Positions 44,367 through 53,101 of a stretch of 64,000 nt of DNA are shown piece by piece. How positions within the stretch are numbered: position 1 is the first letter of the stretch; every line of letters starts with the position of its first letter. This DNA is from Acidobacteriota bacterium (GTDB taxonomy: Bacteria > Acidobacteriota > Terriglobia > Acidiferrales > UBA7541). The stretch spans positions 113,923 through 177,922 of the forward strand of contig JABCZF010000006.1 of NCBI GenBank assembly GCA_013289825.1. The letters run 5' to 3'. Below the pieces are notes generated by a model. The model saw nothing but the letters and a program-made list of their open reading frames with translations. It made no database searches and was not told the origin of the DNA. The position numbers were made by a program, and so were the translations under genes.

Positions 44367-47300
44367 ATGCGGCAACTTAGAAGGCTGATTTGTATCCTGG
44401 CGATCGCCATCTACCCGAGCGTTAACACCACCGCGCAGGAAATTGCGGGAAGCATACGCGGCACGATTCTCGATGCCAGCGGAGGCGCCGTGTCAGGGGC
44501 GCGAGTCAGCGCGATCCAAACGGAAACGGACCTCGTACGAACAGCGACGACCGACTCACAGGGCGCCTACGTTCTCGTCGAGCTGCTCGTCGGCCACTAT
44601 CGACTGGAAGCACAGGCCAAGGGATTCAAGAAGTACGTGCAGGAAGGAATCGCGCTGGACGTGAATGAGAGCGCGACGGTGGTCGTGCGTCTTGCGGTTG
44701 GGATTCCCACGGAAGAAGTGCGCGTCGAGGCTGACGCCGCACTTGTGGAGACCACCGTCACCAGCCTGGGAAAAACTGTCGCGGAACGCGACGTTTTGGA
44801 CTTGCCCTTGAATGGCCGCGATTTTACTCAGCTCGGCCTGCTGCAACCCGGTGTTTTCCCCCTCACGCCCGGGCTTATAGTGGCCGGCGGATCTCTGCGC
44901 AACGGGCAGGCTTACGCCGTAAATGGCCAGCGTCCGGAATCCAATAACTTTCTGATCGATGGCGCGAACAATTTTAACGCTGTCGACGGCGGCCTGGTGA
45001 TTAAGCTGCCTATCGACTCCATCGCCGAGTTTCACATCCTGACGCACACGGCCAGCGCCGAGTTTGGTCACAGCACCGGCTCAACGACCAATATCATCAC
45101 CCGCTCGGGAACAAACGCGTTTCATGGCGCGGCCTGGGAATTCCTGCGGAACGATGCCATGGACGCCAAAAGCTTCTTCGCCGCCGGCGTCGAGCCCTTG
45201 AAACGCAACCAGTTCGGCGGAACCTTCGGCGGACCGATCCAGAGAGATAAGACCTTCTTTTTTGGATACTACGAAGGATTGCGAAACCGCCAAGGCGAGA
45301 CCGTCAGCGCAACGGTTCCCACGCAAGCCGAACGGCAAGGAGACTTTGGGCAGCTTTGCACTCAGTTACAAGGGAGCTTTAACGCCTCGGGAATCTGCAG
45401 CCTGCAAGCGGGCCAACTCGTCAACGAATTCTCGGGTCAGCCTTTTCCCTTCAACAAGCTCCCAGGTATTGATCCGTTTTCCCAGTCCCTCGTGCATTTC
45501 TTCCCGCTGCCCAACCAACCGAGCCTTGGCCCGAACGCCTACAACGCCACCGCAACCCTGGATCAGAACAACGACCAGTTCGGAATGCGTGTAGACCACT
45601 ACCTGACTTCGCGTGACGTCCTGAACTTCCGCTATATGTTCTCCCAGGGAAACACCACCGACCCGCTCTCGACGGCCGGCGCCAATGTGCCGGGCTTTCC
45701 CGTAGCAGAAGCACAGCGCGCCCAAAACTTTGTCGCCCAGGAGACGCACACATTTTCTCCAACGCTAACCGGCGTCGCGCGCTTTTCCTTTCTGCGAAAT
45801 AAATTTCTCTTCAACGAAGCCACGAATCACACCACTCCAGGAAGTCTCGGTTTCCAGTACGCCCCGTCACTCGATGTTGCCATTGGACCGCCGTTCATGC
45901 AGGTCAGCGGTTATGCCTCGGTCGGCGATCCCATAACCGGGCCACGGGATACTCATGAGAACTCGGTAGATATTTCCGGGTCGCTGACGTGGGTTCATGG
46001 CCGGCACGAAATCAAATTCGGCGGCGGCTACAGTCACGATCAAGTTAACGTCTTGTTTGGAATCGCGACGAACGGATTCTTTGTTTTCGCCCCGGCCCCT
46101 GCAAGCGACGCGTTCGCGAGCTTTCTGCTCGGCGCGCCGGCGTTTTTTCTGCAGGGCGGTGGGGATCCGACGCGCGGGCTTCGCGGAAATGATTTGAACT
46201 TCTATGCGCAGGACGCTTTCAAGATCACGTCGCGTCTTACCCTGAATGCAGGTCTGCGCTACGAACTGCCATTCCCCTACACGGAGATTCACAATCGGAC
46301 GAACCTCTTCGAACCGGGCGTGCAGTCCATTGTTTTTCCGAACGCACCTTCCGGCCTGGTCTATCCGGGGGATCCGGGCGTACCGGCCGGCCTGATCCCG
46401 ACGGAAAAGACCGCTTTCGCTCCGCGCATTGGACTGGCTTGGGATCCGAGAGGGGACGCTCGCTGGCTGGTCACCACAGCTTACGGAATTTTTTACGACC
46501 CGTATTACACCGGCCAGGGCGGGCCGCTCCAGGCTCCCGTCAGCGCGCCGCCATTCCTGCAGACGCCGCAACTGAATTTTCCAAGTTTCGCGGACCCGTT
46601 TAACGGAGCAAACCCGTTCAACGGCAGCTTCGCGCAGCCGATGACATTGCTGACACTCGACAAGAATCTGAGCCTTCCTTACGCGCAGGATTGGAATCTC
46701 AGTATGCAAAGATCTTTTGGTGGAGATTGGCTGTTCGAAGCAGGTTACGTCGGAACGAAAGGCACCAAATTGCCGCGATTCATTGAAGGGAATCCGGCGG
46801 TCTTTGTTCCGGGTGAAACGAACGGAAAGCCAAACTCCACGGAAAACAACGTCAATCAGCGCCGCCTATTTTCGGGTTGCACGCTGGCCGCTTCCAGTTC
46901 GCCGTGCAATTACGCGTCTGTGGGTTTGATCGCGGGCCTAGCGAATTCCAACTACAACGCTCTTCAGACCAGCCTCGAAAAGCGCTTCAGCCATGGACTG
47001 TCATTCCTGGCTTCCTACACTTTGTCGAAGACCATCGACGATGTTTCGTCCTTCAATATCACTGGCTCCGCTTCGCAGAGCGTCGCGGGAGAGAACGACC
47101 TGGCACAAAACCCGTTTGATCTCGCGGCGGAACGCGGCAGGTCCATGTTCGATGCGCGCCACCGGTTTGTGCTCAGCTACGAATGGAGGGTTCCTTTCTG
47201 GAATCATCCACAGAACTGGTATCAACGTATCTTGGGCGATTGGCAGTTGAACGGCATCACCACGTTCATGAGTGGCACGCCGTTCACTGTCTACGATTCC

Positions 47301-47702
47301 CAGGATGTCTCTCTCCAAGGCGGCGCCCCGGAGATCTCCGGCTTCTCCAGCAACCGGCCTGATCTCATCGGCAATCCGAATAACGGCCCGCGCACTCCGC
47401 AGGAATGGCTCAACAAGGCTGCCTTTCAGTCCCTCAATCCGGCCACGCAGGCCGGACAGTTCGGCAATGAAGGCCGCAACGTCGTCGAAGGACCCGGCTT
47501 CGAACAGTGGGATTTCTCCGCATTCAAGAACATTCCGATTCGCGAGTCCAAGAGCCTGCAATTCCGCGCGGAGTTCTTCAACGTTTTCAACCACGCTAAC
47601 TTCCGGCTGCCGAACAACGACATCAGTTCGCCAAACTTCGGCGAAATTTCGGAAGCCCTGCCAGGCCGCCTTGTGCAGTTGGCCCTGAAATTCGTCTTCT
47701 GA
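44367..47702 (+). CDS. Oar-like TonB-dependent receptor
   Basis: A 1111-residue outer-membrane protein. I chose the ATG at 44367 (MRQLRRLICILAIAIYP), which has CCGGAG six bases upstream and a normal signal peptide ending TTAQ; an in-frame ATG 105 bases earlier would spoil this. Residues about 25-110 form a carboxypeptidase-regulatory beta-sandwich (SIRGTILDASGGAVSGARV), then a plug domain (about 125-260), then a long beta-barrel ending in the typical C-terminal phenylalanine (LALKFVF). This is the Oar/CarO-like layout common in Acidobacteria. Substrates are unknown; neighbourhood of an S9 peptidase hints at peptides or polysaccharides. No TonB or ExbB gene lies nearby. Confidence 0.93.
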   Translation: MRQLRRLICILAIAIYPSVNTTAQEIAGSIRGTILDASGGAVSGARVSAIQTETDLVRTATTDSQGAYVLVELLVGHYRLEAQAKGFKKYVQEGIALDVNESATVVVRLAVGIPTEEVRVEADAALVETTVTSLGKTVAERDVLDLPLNGRDFTQLGLLQPGVFPLTPGLIVAGGSLRNGQAYAVNGQRPESNNFLIDGANNFNAVDGGLVIKLPIDSIAEFHILTHTASAEFGHSTGSTTNIITRSGTNAFHGAAWEFLRNDAMDAKSFFAAGVEPLKRNQFGGTFGGPIQRDKTFFFGYYEGLRNRQGETVSATVPTQAERQGDFGQLCTQLQGSFNASGICSLQAGQLVNEFSGQPFPFNKLPGIDPFSQSLVHFFPLPNQPSLGPNAYNATATLDQNNDQFGMRVDHYLTSRDVLNFRYMFSQGNTTDPLSTAGANVPGFPVAEAQRAQNFVAQETHTFSPTLTGVARFSFLRNKFLFNEATNHTTPGSLGFQYAPSLDVAIGPPFMQVSGYASVGDPITGPRDTHENSVDISGSLTWVHGRHEIKFGGGYSHDQVNVLFGIATNGFFVFAPAPASDAFASFLLGAPAFFLQGGGDPTRGLRGNDLNFYAQDAFKITSRLTLNAGLRYELPFPYTEIHNRTNLFEPGVQSIVFPNAPSGLVYPGDPGVPAGLIPTEKTAFAPRIGLAWDPRGDARWLVTTAYGIFYDPYYTGQGGPLQAPVSAPPFLQTPQLNFPSFADPFNGANPFNGSFAQPMTLLTLDKNLSLPYAQDWNLSMQRSFGGDWLFEAGYVGTKGTKLPRFIEGNPAVFVPGETNGKPNSTENNVNQRRLFSGCTLAASSSPCNYASVGLIAGLANSNYNALQTSLEKRFSHGLSFLASYTLSKTIDDVSSFNITGSASQSVAGENDLAQNPFDLAAERGRSMFDARHRFVLSYEWRVPFWNHPQNWYQRILGDWQLNGITTFMSGTPFTVYDSQDVSLQGGAPEISGFSSNRPDLIGNPNNGPRTPQEWLNKAAFQSLNPATQAGQFGNEGRNVVEGPGFEQWDFSAFKNIPIRESKSLQFRAEFFNVFNHANFRLPNNDISSPNFGEISEALPGRLVQLALKFVF

Positions 47703-47938
47703 GCACCGCGATCCGGCAAGCAGTCGAAACGTGGGCCTTATAATAGCAGGGCCCTTTCTCCGAAATGTTGGTGTGAAAACGGGCGGCTGCGCCTCGCGCC
47801 GGGGCTTGCCATGCGGACCCAGTGGGTCGCACATTCGCGATTCAACACACCGCTGGACCCTTCTTCATTGCAGCTGTCCTGAAGCGTCGGATACAATCTG
47901 ACGTTTATCCTTTGGGGCAAAACGCCGTCAGGGCCACG

Positions 47939-49378
47939 ATGCACGAAATACGCTTCCATAACACGCTGGGCGGGAAGATCGAAGCCTTCACGCCCCTGAA
48001 GAGCGATGAAGTCCGCATGTACACCTGCGGGCCGACAGTGTATGACTATGCGCACATCGGGAATTTTCGCACTTTTATGTTCCAGGACATTCTTCGGCGG
48101 TTCCTGAAGCTTCGCGGCTTCAAAATGAATCACGTCATGAACCTTACCGACGTCGACGACCGCATCATCGCGAACTCGGCGGCGGCAGGAGTAAGCATCC
48201 GCGAGTATACGGAAAAGTTCGCGCAAGCCTTTTTCGACGATTGCAAGATGCTCAGCATCGAGGCGCCCGAGCACTGGATCCGCGCCACCGATCATATCGA
48301 CGATATGGTCAAGCTCATCCAGCGGTTGCAGGAAAAAACGTATACCTATCCGAGCGAAGGCTCGATTTATTACCGTATCGCAAAGTTCCCGCACTATGGC
48401 CAGCTCTCCAACATTGACGTGACAGGAATTCAGGCCGGCGCGCGCGTCGATGTCGATCGCTACGAAAAAGAGAGCGCCCGCGACTTTGCCCTTTGGAAAG
48501 CGCCAAAGCCCGGTGAGCATTTCTGGGAGACGCCCATCGGTAAGGGCCGCCCTGGCTGGCATATCGAATGTTCCGCGATGGCCATGAAGTATCTCGGCGA
48601 AACGCTGGACATTCACACCGGCGGAATCGATCTCGCGTTTCCACACCACGAAAATGAAATTGCTCAGAGCGAGGGTGCGACCGGGAAACGCTTCGTGCGC
48701 TACTGGATGCACGCAGAGCATCTGCTGGTCGAAGGCGAGAAGATGTCCAAGTCGCTCGGCAATTTCTATACGCTGCGTGATTTGTTTGGGAAGGGCTACA
48801 AACCATCGGCGTTGCGTTTCGCGCTGGCCAGTGTGCCGTACCGCAAGCAGTTCAATTTCACGTTTGACGGATTGCAGCAGGCGGCGAGCTCTGTCGAGCG
48901 CCTACGCAACTTTGCCGCGCGCCTGTCCCAGGGCAAATTTCCGACGGGGAAGCAGAAAGGCATGGCCGCCCGCGTGGCCAAAGCCGCGGAAGAATTCGAT
49001 GCTGGCCTCTCGGATGACCTGAATACAGCCCGGGCGCTGGCCGCCACATTCGATCTGCTCCGCGAAACGAATATCGCCATGGACAAAGGCGAGTTCCGCC
49101 AGGAAGAGGTAACCGCCACCAGGGAATTTCTTGCGACATTCGACCGCGTCTTCGCCGTTATGGAGGACAACGATGCCGAAAAGCTGCGCGCGCTTGGCTT
49201 TGGCGCCAAAGACAGCGGCCCGGGCGACACGGAAATCGAAAAACTCGTTGCCGACCGTCAGGCCGCACGCCAGCGCCGCGACTTCGCGGCCTCTGATCGC
49301 ATCCGCAAGGAACTCGCGGATCGTGGTATACTCATTGAAGATGCAAAGGACGGCAGCGTCCGTTGGAAACGCAAATGA
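47939..49378 (+). CDS. cysS: Cysteinyl-tRNA synthetase
   Basis: Charges tRNA-Cys with cysteine. Start at 47939 (MHEIRFHNTLGGK) gives 479 residues, the normal size; an upstream frame with no ribosome site adds 39. Class I signatures are the HIGH-like AHIGNFR (about residues 35-41) and KMSKSLGN (about 267-274). The zinc ligands include the Cys of YTCGPTVYDY, the Cys of HIECSAM and the His pair HHENEIAQSE. The C-terminal helical domain (ARQRRDFAASDRIRKELADRGI) binds the tRNA anticodon arm. The matching tRNA-Cys(GCA) gene lies at 59611 in the same window. About 235 bases separate it from the receptor, with a TATAAT at 47739-47744 as a candidate -10 lacking a good -35. Confidence 0.96.
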   Translation: MHEIRFHNTLGGKIEAFTPLKSDEVRMYTCGPTVYDYAHIGNFRTFMFQDILRRFLKLRGFKMNHVMNLTDVDDRIIANSAAAGVSIREYTEKFAQAFFDDCKMLSIEAPEHWIRATDHIDDMVKLIQRLQEKTYTYPSEGSIYYRIAKFPHYGQLSNIDVTGIQAGARVDVDRYEKESARDFALWKAPKPGEHFWETPIGKGRPGWHIECSAMAMKYLGETLDIHTGGIDLAFPHHENEIAQSEGATGKRFVRYWMHAEHLLVEGEKMSKSLGNFYTLRDLFGKGYKPSALRFALASVPYRKQFNFTFDGLQQAASSVERLRNFAARLSQGKFPTGKQKGMAARVAKAAEEFDAGLSDDLNTARALAATFDLLRETNIAMDKGEFRQEEVTATREFLATFDRVFAVMEDNDAEKLRALGFGAKDSGPGDTEIEKLVADRQAARQRRDFAASDRIRKELADRGILIEDAKDGSVRWKRK

Positions 49379-49564
49379 AACACACTAATCTCTATCGGTT
49401 CCCCGGCAATTTCTCCCCGGCCGAGCTGCGTCCCAACCTCTTTGGCGTAGACTAAGCAAACTCTCCTCTTGCAGGGCGCGCACTCGCATTAGTGTACGCA
49501 CACAAACCTGCTTTGCGGTAGCCCATCCAAATTAACCGCCGACCATTTGTCTCAGGAGGAAGAG

Positions 49565-50914
49565 ATGATTACCACAATGGAAACGAAGCTACCGAGGCTG
49601 GTTACCGCACCGCCCGGTCCCAATGCCAGGCGCGTTGTGGAAAGCGATGCCAAGTTCATGTCCCCGTCTTACACGCGGGACTACCCGCTTGTTGCCAAGC
49701 GCGGTCACGGCGCGATTGTCGAGGATGTTGACGGCAATGCATTTTTGGATTTCGCGGCAGGCATCGCCGTCTGTTCGACGGGGCATTGCCATCCCAAGGT
49801 GGTAGCCGCCATTCAGCAGCAAGCCGCCGAACTTATTCACATGTCCGGAACGGATTTTTATTATGAAAGCATGCCGCTCCTCGCCGAACGACTGGTGAAC
49901 ACCTTGTCCGGCGACGCGCCGAAAAAGGCCTTCTTCACCAATTCCGGCGCCGAAGCCGTCGAAGGGGCCATCAAGCTGGCCCGTTATGCCACCAAGCGCG
50001 ACAAAATGATCGCGTTCTATGGCTGCTTTCACGGCCGCACCATGGGCGCTCTCTCTTTGACCGCCTCGAAAACCACGCAGCGCAGGGGATTCGGAGCTTT
50101 GCTCTCCGGCATCGAGCATATTCCTTTTCCCTATGCCTACCGGTGCGCCTACGGCCACACTGCAGAAACCTGCGGAGCAGAAATCCTCGAGCAACTAGAG
50201 CAGCAGGTTTTCAGGCGCCTCTTTGATCCGGAGGAAGTCGCGGGCATCATCATCGAGCCGATTCAGGGCGAAGGTGGTTACGTCGTTGCGCCAAACTTCT
50301 TCCTGCAGGAGTTGCAGCGCATCTGCCGCAAACACGGCATCATGCTCATTACAGACGAAGTCCAGTCCGGTATGGGCCGTACTGGAAAGTGGTGGGCGCA
50401 TCAATTCGCCGGCATCGAGCCGGACATTATCTGCAGCGCCAAAGGCATCGCCAGCGGCATGCCGCTCGGAGCGATCTTCGCGCCAGCCAGCATAATGAAC
50501 TGGAAGCCGGGGGCCCACGGAACTACGTTTGGCGGAAATCCTGTTTGTATCGCGGCGGCTCTGGCTACGGCAGATTTGATCGAAAGCCAATACCTCGAGA
50601 ATGCCAGCCGCATGGGCGAGTACATTTTCGGCCGTCTGTCCGAGTGGACGAAAAAGTTCAAGATCGTCGGCGACGTGCGCGGGCGCGGCTTGATGATCGG
50701 CATTGAAATCGTCCGCGATCAGCGCACCAAGGAAAAAGCCGCAGATCTCCGCAATATCATCGTCGATCTTGCCTTCCACAAGGGACTTTGCATCCTGGGA
50801 GCGGGCGAGAACACCGTCCGGTTGTCGCCACCCCTGCTCATCGACGAAGAACAAGCGGACTTCGCCGTGCGCACGCTCGAAGAATGCATTCGCGAAGCAG
50901 AGAAAAAAGCCTAA
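49565..50914 (+). CDS. Class III (acetylornithine/4-aminobutyrate-type) aminotransferase
   Basis: A PLP-dependent transaminase of the class III group. The start at 49565 has AGGAGGAAGAG just upstream. The 449 residues hold the PLP phosphate-binding GAEAVEGAIKLARYATKRDK (about residues 111-130), the aromatic FYGCFHGRTMGAL (about residues 134-146), the Asp of LITDEVQSGMGRTG, and the lysine of SAKGIASGMPLGA that forms the internal aldimine. The sequence fits GabT-like or acetylornithine-type enzymes; substrate cannot be separated by eye. It stands alone and ends at a strong terminator. Confidence 0.92.
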   Translation: MITTMETKLPRLVTAPPGPNARRVVESDAKFMSPSYTRDYPLVAKRGHGAIVEDVDGNAFLDFAAGIAVCSTGHCHPKVVAAIQQQAAELIHMSGTDFYYESMPLLAERLVNTLSGDAPKKAFFTNSGAEAVEGAIKLARYATKRDKMIAFYGCFHGRTMGALSLTASKTTQRRGFGALLSGIEHIPFPYAYRCAYGHTAETCGAEILEQLEQQVFRRLFDPEEVAGIIIEPIQGEGGYVVAPNFFLQELQRICRKHGIMLITDEVQSGMGRTGKWWAHQFAGIEPDIICSAKGIASGMPLGAIFAPASIMNWKPGAHGTTFGGNPVCIAAALATADLIESQYLENASRMGEYIFGRLSEWTKKFKIVGDVRGRGLMIGIEIVRDQRTKEKAADLRNIIVDLAFHKGLCILGAGENTVRLSPPLLIDEEQADFAVRTLEECIREAEKKA

Positions 50915-50960
50915 CCCACCGCCGCACACTGGCGGCGCGAGCAGATCAAACCGCAGTAAA

Positions 50961-51007
50961 CCCGTGGTTGCCGTAAGAGTCTTGTGGCGACCACGGGGAT
51001 TTTTGTT
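50961..51007 (+). terminator. Rho-independent terminator
   Basis: CCCGTGGTTGCC, a 13-base loop, GGCGACCACGGG: a 12-bp stem with one G-T pair, followed by GATTTTTG, a run of five T. It lies 46 bases past the aminotransferase stop. Confidence 0.85.
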
Positions 51008-51406
51008 TATGCTGCGCGCGATACCACTTCTTTCCGCGGAGAGTTAGTGCAGATGGTCCTTCGTCGGGGTCCGCACACCCCCTGTGCGCGAAGAAATGTC
51101 TGCCTTACCGGACCTGGAGCGTCACCGAGGGCAAACGACACCTCTTGGCTCGCACCGCGCAACACTTCCTTACCGAGCACCGCGTCTGCCCGTGACCGCG
51201 CCGGTTCGACGTGATCGCGATCGACAATTCGCCAGGTAACGCCGCGATCGCACGCCTGTATGAACACGCCTTTAGCCCCCCCAATGTAGAATTCCACAGG
51301 AAAATCCTGCGGAACGCCTTCTCACCACCGCCAGACGCGGTACAATCGGAGCCCGGGGTGGCGCTTTCCGTGCCCAAGTCTTTGACCCCTTTCGAGGAGG
51401 ATTGCT
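51008..51406. other. Intergenic region before galT
   Basis: About 400 bases between the aminotransferase terminator and galT. A minus-strand frame (51007-51297, 96 codons, with GGAKGVFIQACDRGVTWRI and RDHVEPARSRADAVLG) has plausible codon use but no recognised family and no ribosome site. The last part holds GAGGAGG (51394-51400) six bases before the galT start. No promoter is firmly visible. Confidence 0.3.
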
Positions 51407-52438
51407 TTGCCGGAGTTGCGAAAAGATCCGATTACTGGCCGCTGGGTAATTATTTCCACCGAGCGTGGAAAACGCCCAAACGATTTTCTGCGCGAAAGTG
51501 TCTCTCCTCTTCCCAACGGCAAGAATTGCCCGTTCTGCCCAGGCTCTGAAGCCAAGACACCGCCCGAGATTCTCGTCTACGGCCGGAGCAACGGAGGCGC
51601 AAACACCGCGGGCTGGACCGTTCGTGTGGTGCCCAACAAATTTCCCGCACTCGGCATCGAAGGCGATCTCGACCGCGAGGGCGAAGGCCTCTTTGACAAG
51701 ATGAACGGCGTCGGCGCGCATGAGGTAATCGTCGAAACGCCCGATCACGCAGCGACTCTGGCGTCTTTACCCGAGCGTGCCGTCGAAGACGTCCTCTGGG
51801 CCTACCGTGACCGCATGCTCGACCTCAAGAACGACAGGAGGTTTCGCTACGTCCTGATTTTCAAGAATCACGGCGAAGCCGCAGGCGCCTCTGTCGAGCA
51901 CACTCACTCGCAATTGATCGCTCTGCCCATCGTGCCGAGGCGCGTGCGCGAAGAAGTGGACAGCGGCTGGCACTACTACGACGAGAAAGAGCGCTGCATC
52001 TTCTGCGACATCATCCGCCAAGAGCGCGACACCGGCGAGCGCGTCATCGGCGAAAACGATCATTTCATCACGCTTGCCCCGTATGCCTCGCGCTTCCCCT
52101 TTGAGATGTGGCTTCTCCCCAAGGTGCACGGCTCCTCGTACGAAAACAACCAGAGCACGATGTACGCAAGCCTGGCGCGAATGTTGAAAGACACTCTGAT
52201 GCGCCTGGACGCGGTCCTCGACCGCCCGCCCTACAACTTCATGATCCACACCTCGCCTATCGGTGAAGAGATCAACGATCATTACCACTGGCACATCGAG
52301 ATCATCCCCAAGCTTACCAAAGTCGCCGGCTTCGAATGGGGCACCGGCTTTTACATCAACCCGACGCCGCCCGAAGAATCAGCCCGCTTCCTGCGCGAAG
52401 CCAAAATCGCTTTGCCCACGGTACCCGCAAAAACTTAG
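51407..52438 (+). CDS. galT: Galactose-1-phosphate uridylyltransferase
   Basis: Transfers UMP from UDP-glucose to galactose 1-phosphate in the Leloir pathway. Starts at TTG 51407 with GAGGAGG six bases upstream. The 343 residues contain zinc ligands in NCPFCPGSEAKTPPE (about 43-58), the nucleophilic-His motif EHTHSQLIALP (H-x-H-x-Q, about residues 165-175), a second Cys pair in RCIFCDIIRQE, and HWHIEIIPKLTK near the C-terminus. Relatives of this short type occur in Acidobacteria, Thermotoga and archaea. No galK or galE lies adjacent, so it may serve other nucleotide-sugar or glycan routes. Confidence 0.93.
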   Translation: MPELRKDPITGRWVIISTERGKRPNDFLRESVSPLPNGKNCPFCPGSEAKTPPEILVYGRSNGGANTAGWTVRVVPNKFPALGIEGDLDREGEGLFDKMNGVGAHEVIVETPDHAATLASLPERAVEDVLWAYRDRMLDLKNDRRFRYVLIFKNHGEAAGASVEHTHSQLIALPIVPRRVREEVDSGWHYYDEKERCIFCDIIRQERDTGERVIGENDHFITLAPYASRFPFEMWLLPKVHGSSYENNQSTMYASLARMLKDTLMRLDAVLDRPPYNFMIHTSPIGEEINDHYHWHIEIIPKLTKVAGFEWGTGFYINPTPPEESARFLREAKIALPTVPAKT

Positions 52439-53101
52439 TGCGGAGTCCGCGCGCTGCGTGCCGCCTGTTTTCGGGCAGCGGCAAAAGTTTTGCCATACTC
52501 ACTGGTTTGGCGCGGTACGCGACCCAGGGGAGAGGTTGCAAGACCTTGGGGCACAGCAGGGAAGTGCTGCAACTTGATTTTCCTGGGCGGCTCCTCCGAT
52601 CTTACCTGCTCTTTTAGGCACTGTTCGTCCGTTTTTGCCAGCAAATGGGCGGCAAGTGCATTTAGGCGATCGCCTGGGTGTGAATTCTCAACGGCGCAGC
52701 TAACCTGTGCCCAAACGCCAGACCGCCTGGTCAAGGCGATTTACCTCAACTGCTCGGCTTGAGACTGACGCAAGCAGATCGTCTAGTAGCTGAATGCTGG
52801 AAAGAGTGTTGATTCTGTCAGAGGCGTGAAAATGAAAAACGAACTTTTCAATATTCGATGTGTAAAGACGGGCCACTGGCGTCGAGAACGACGAAGCTCA
52901 ACTGGTTGCAAGTTGGCTGGCTCCCTGAAACGCACCTTTCCGCATCGGTTTTAAGGACGGAACGAAGACTGCAGAAAGTGAGCTACCGGTACGAACTACA
53001 GCCGGTCTCCGCTTTTGATTGCATGCAACGGGCGCATCCGAAACGGACGGCTCTCCCGTGATGGCAGCCGGGGAGCTAAGCGGCCATCGAATCAACCGAG
53101 G
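52439..53101. other. Intergenic region between galT and receptor 2
   Basis: About 660 bases between convergent genes, without a supported coding gene. At 52509 a stretch begins GGCGCGGTAC and later reads GGGGAGAGGTTGCAA, resembling the 5' half of the tRNA-Cys repeat at 59448. It is followed by an inverted repeat GTTGCA ... TGCAAC (52535-52573) with inner GCAC/GTGC. Small frames such as that at 52858-53061 look accidental. Confidence 0.35.

Noticed and set aside
47703..47938. T-box or other riboswitch upstream of cysS
   Set aside because: No terminator/antiterminator pair or T-box core was seen; the region only offers a possible -10.
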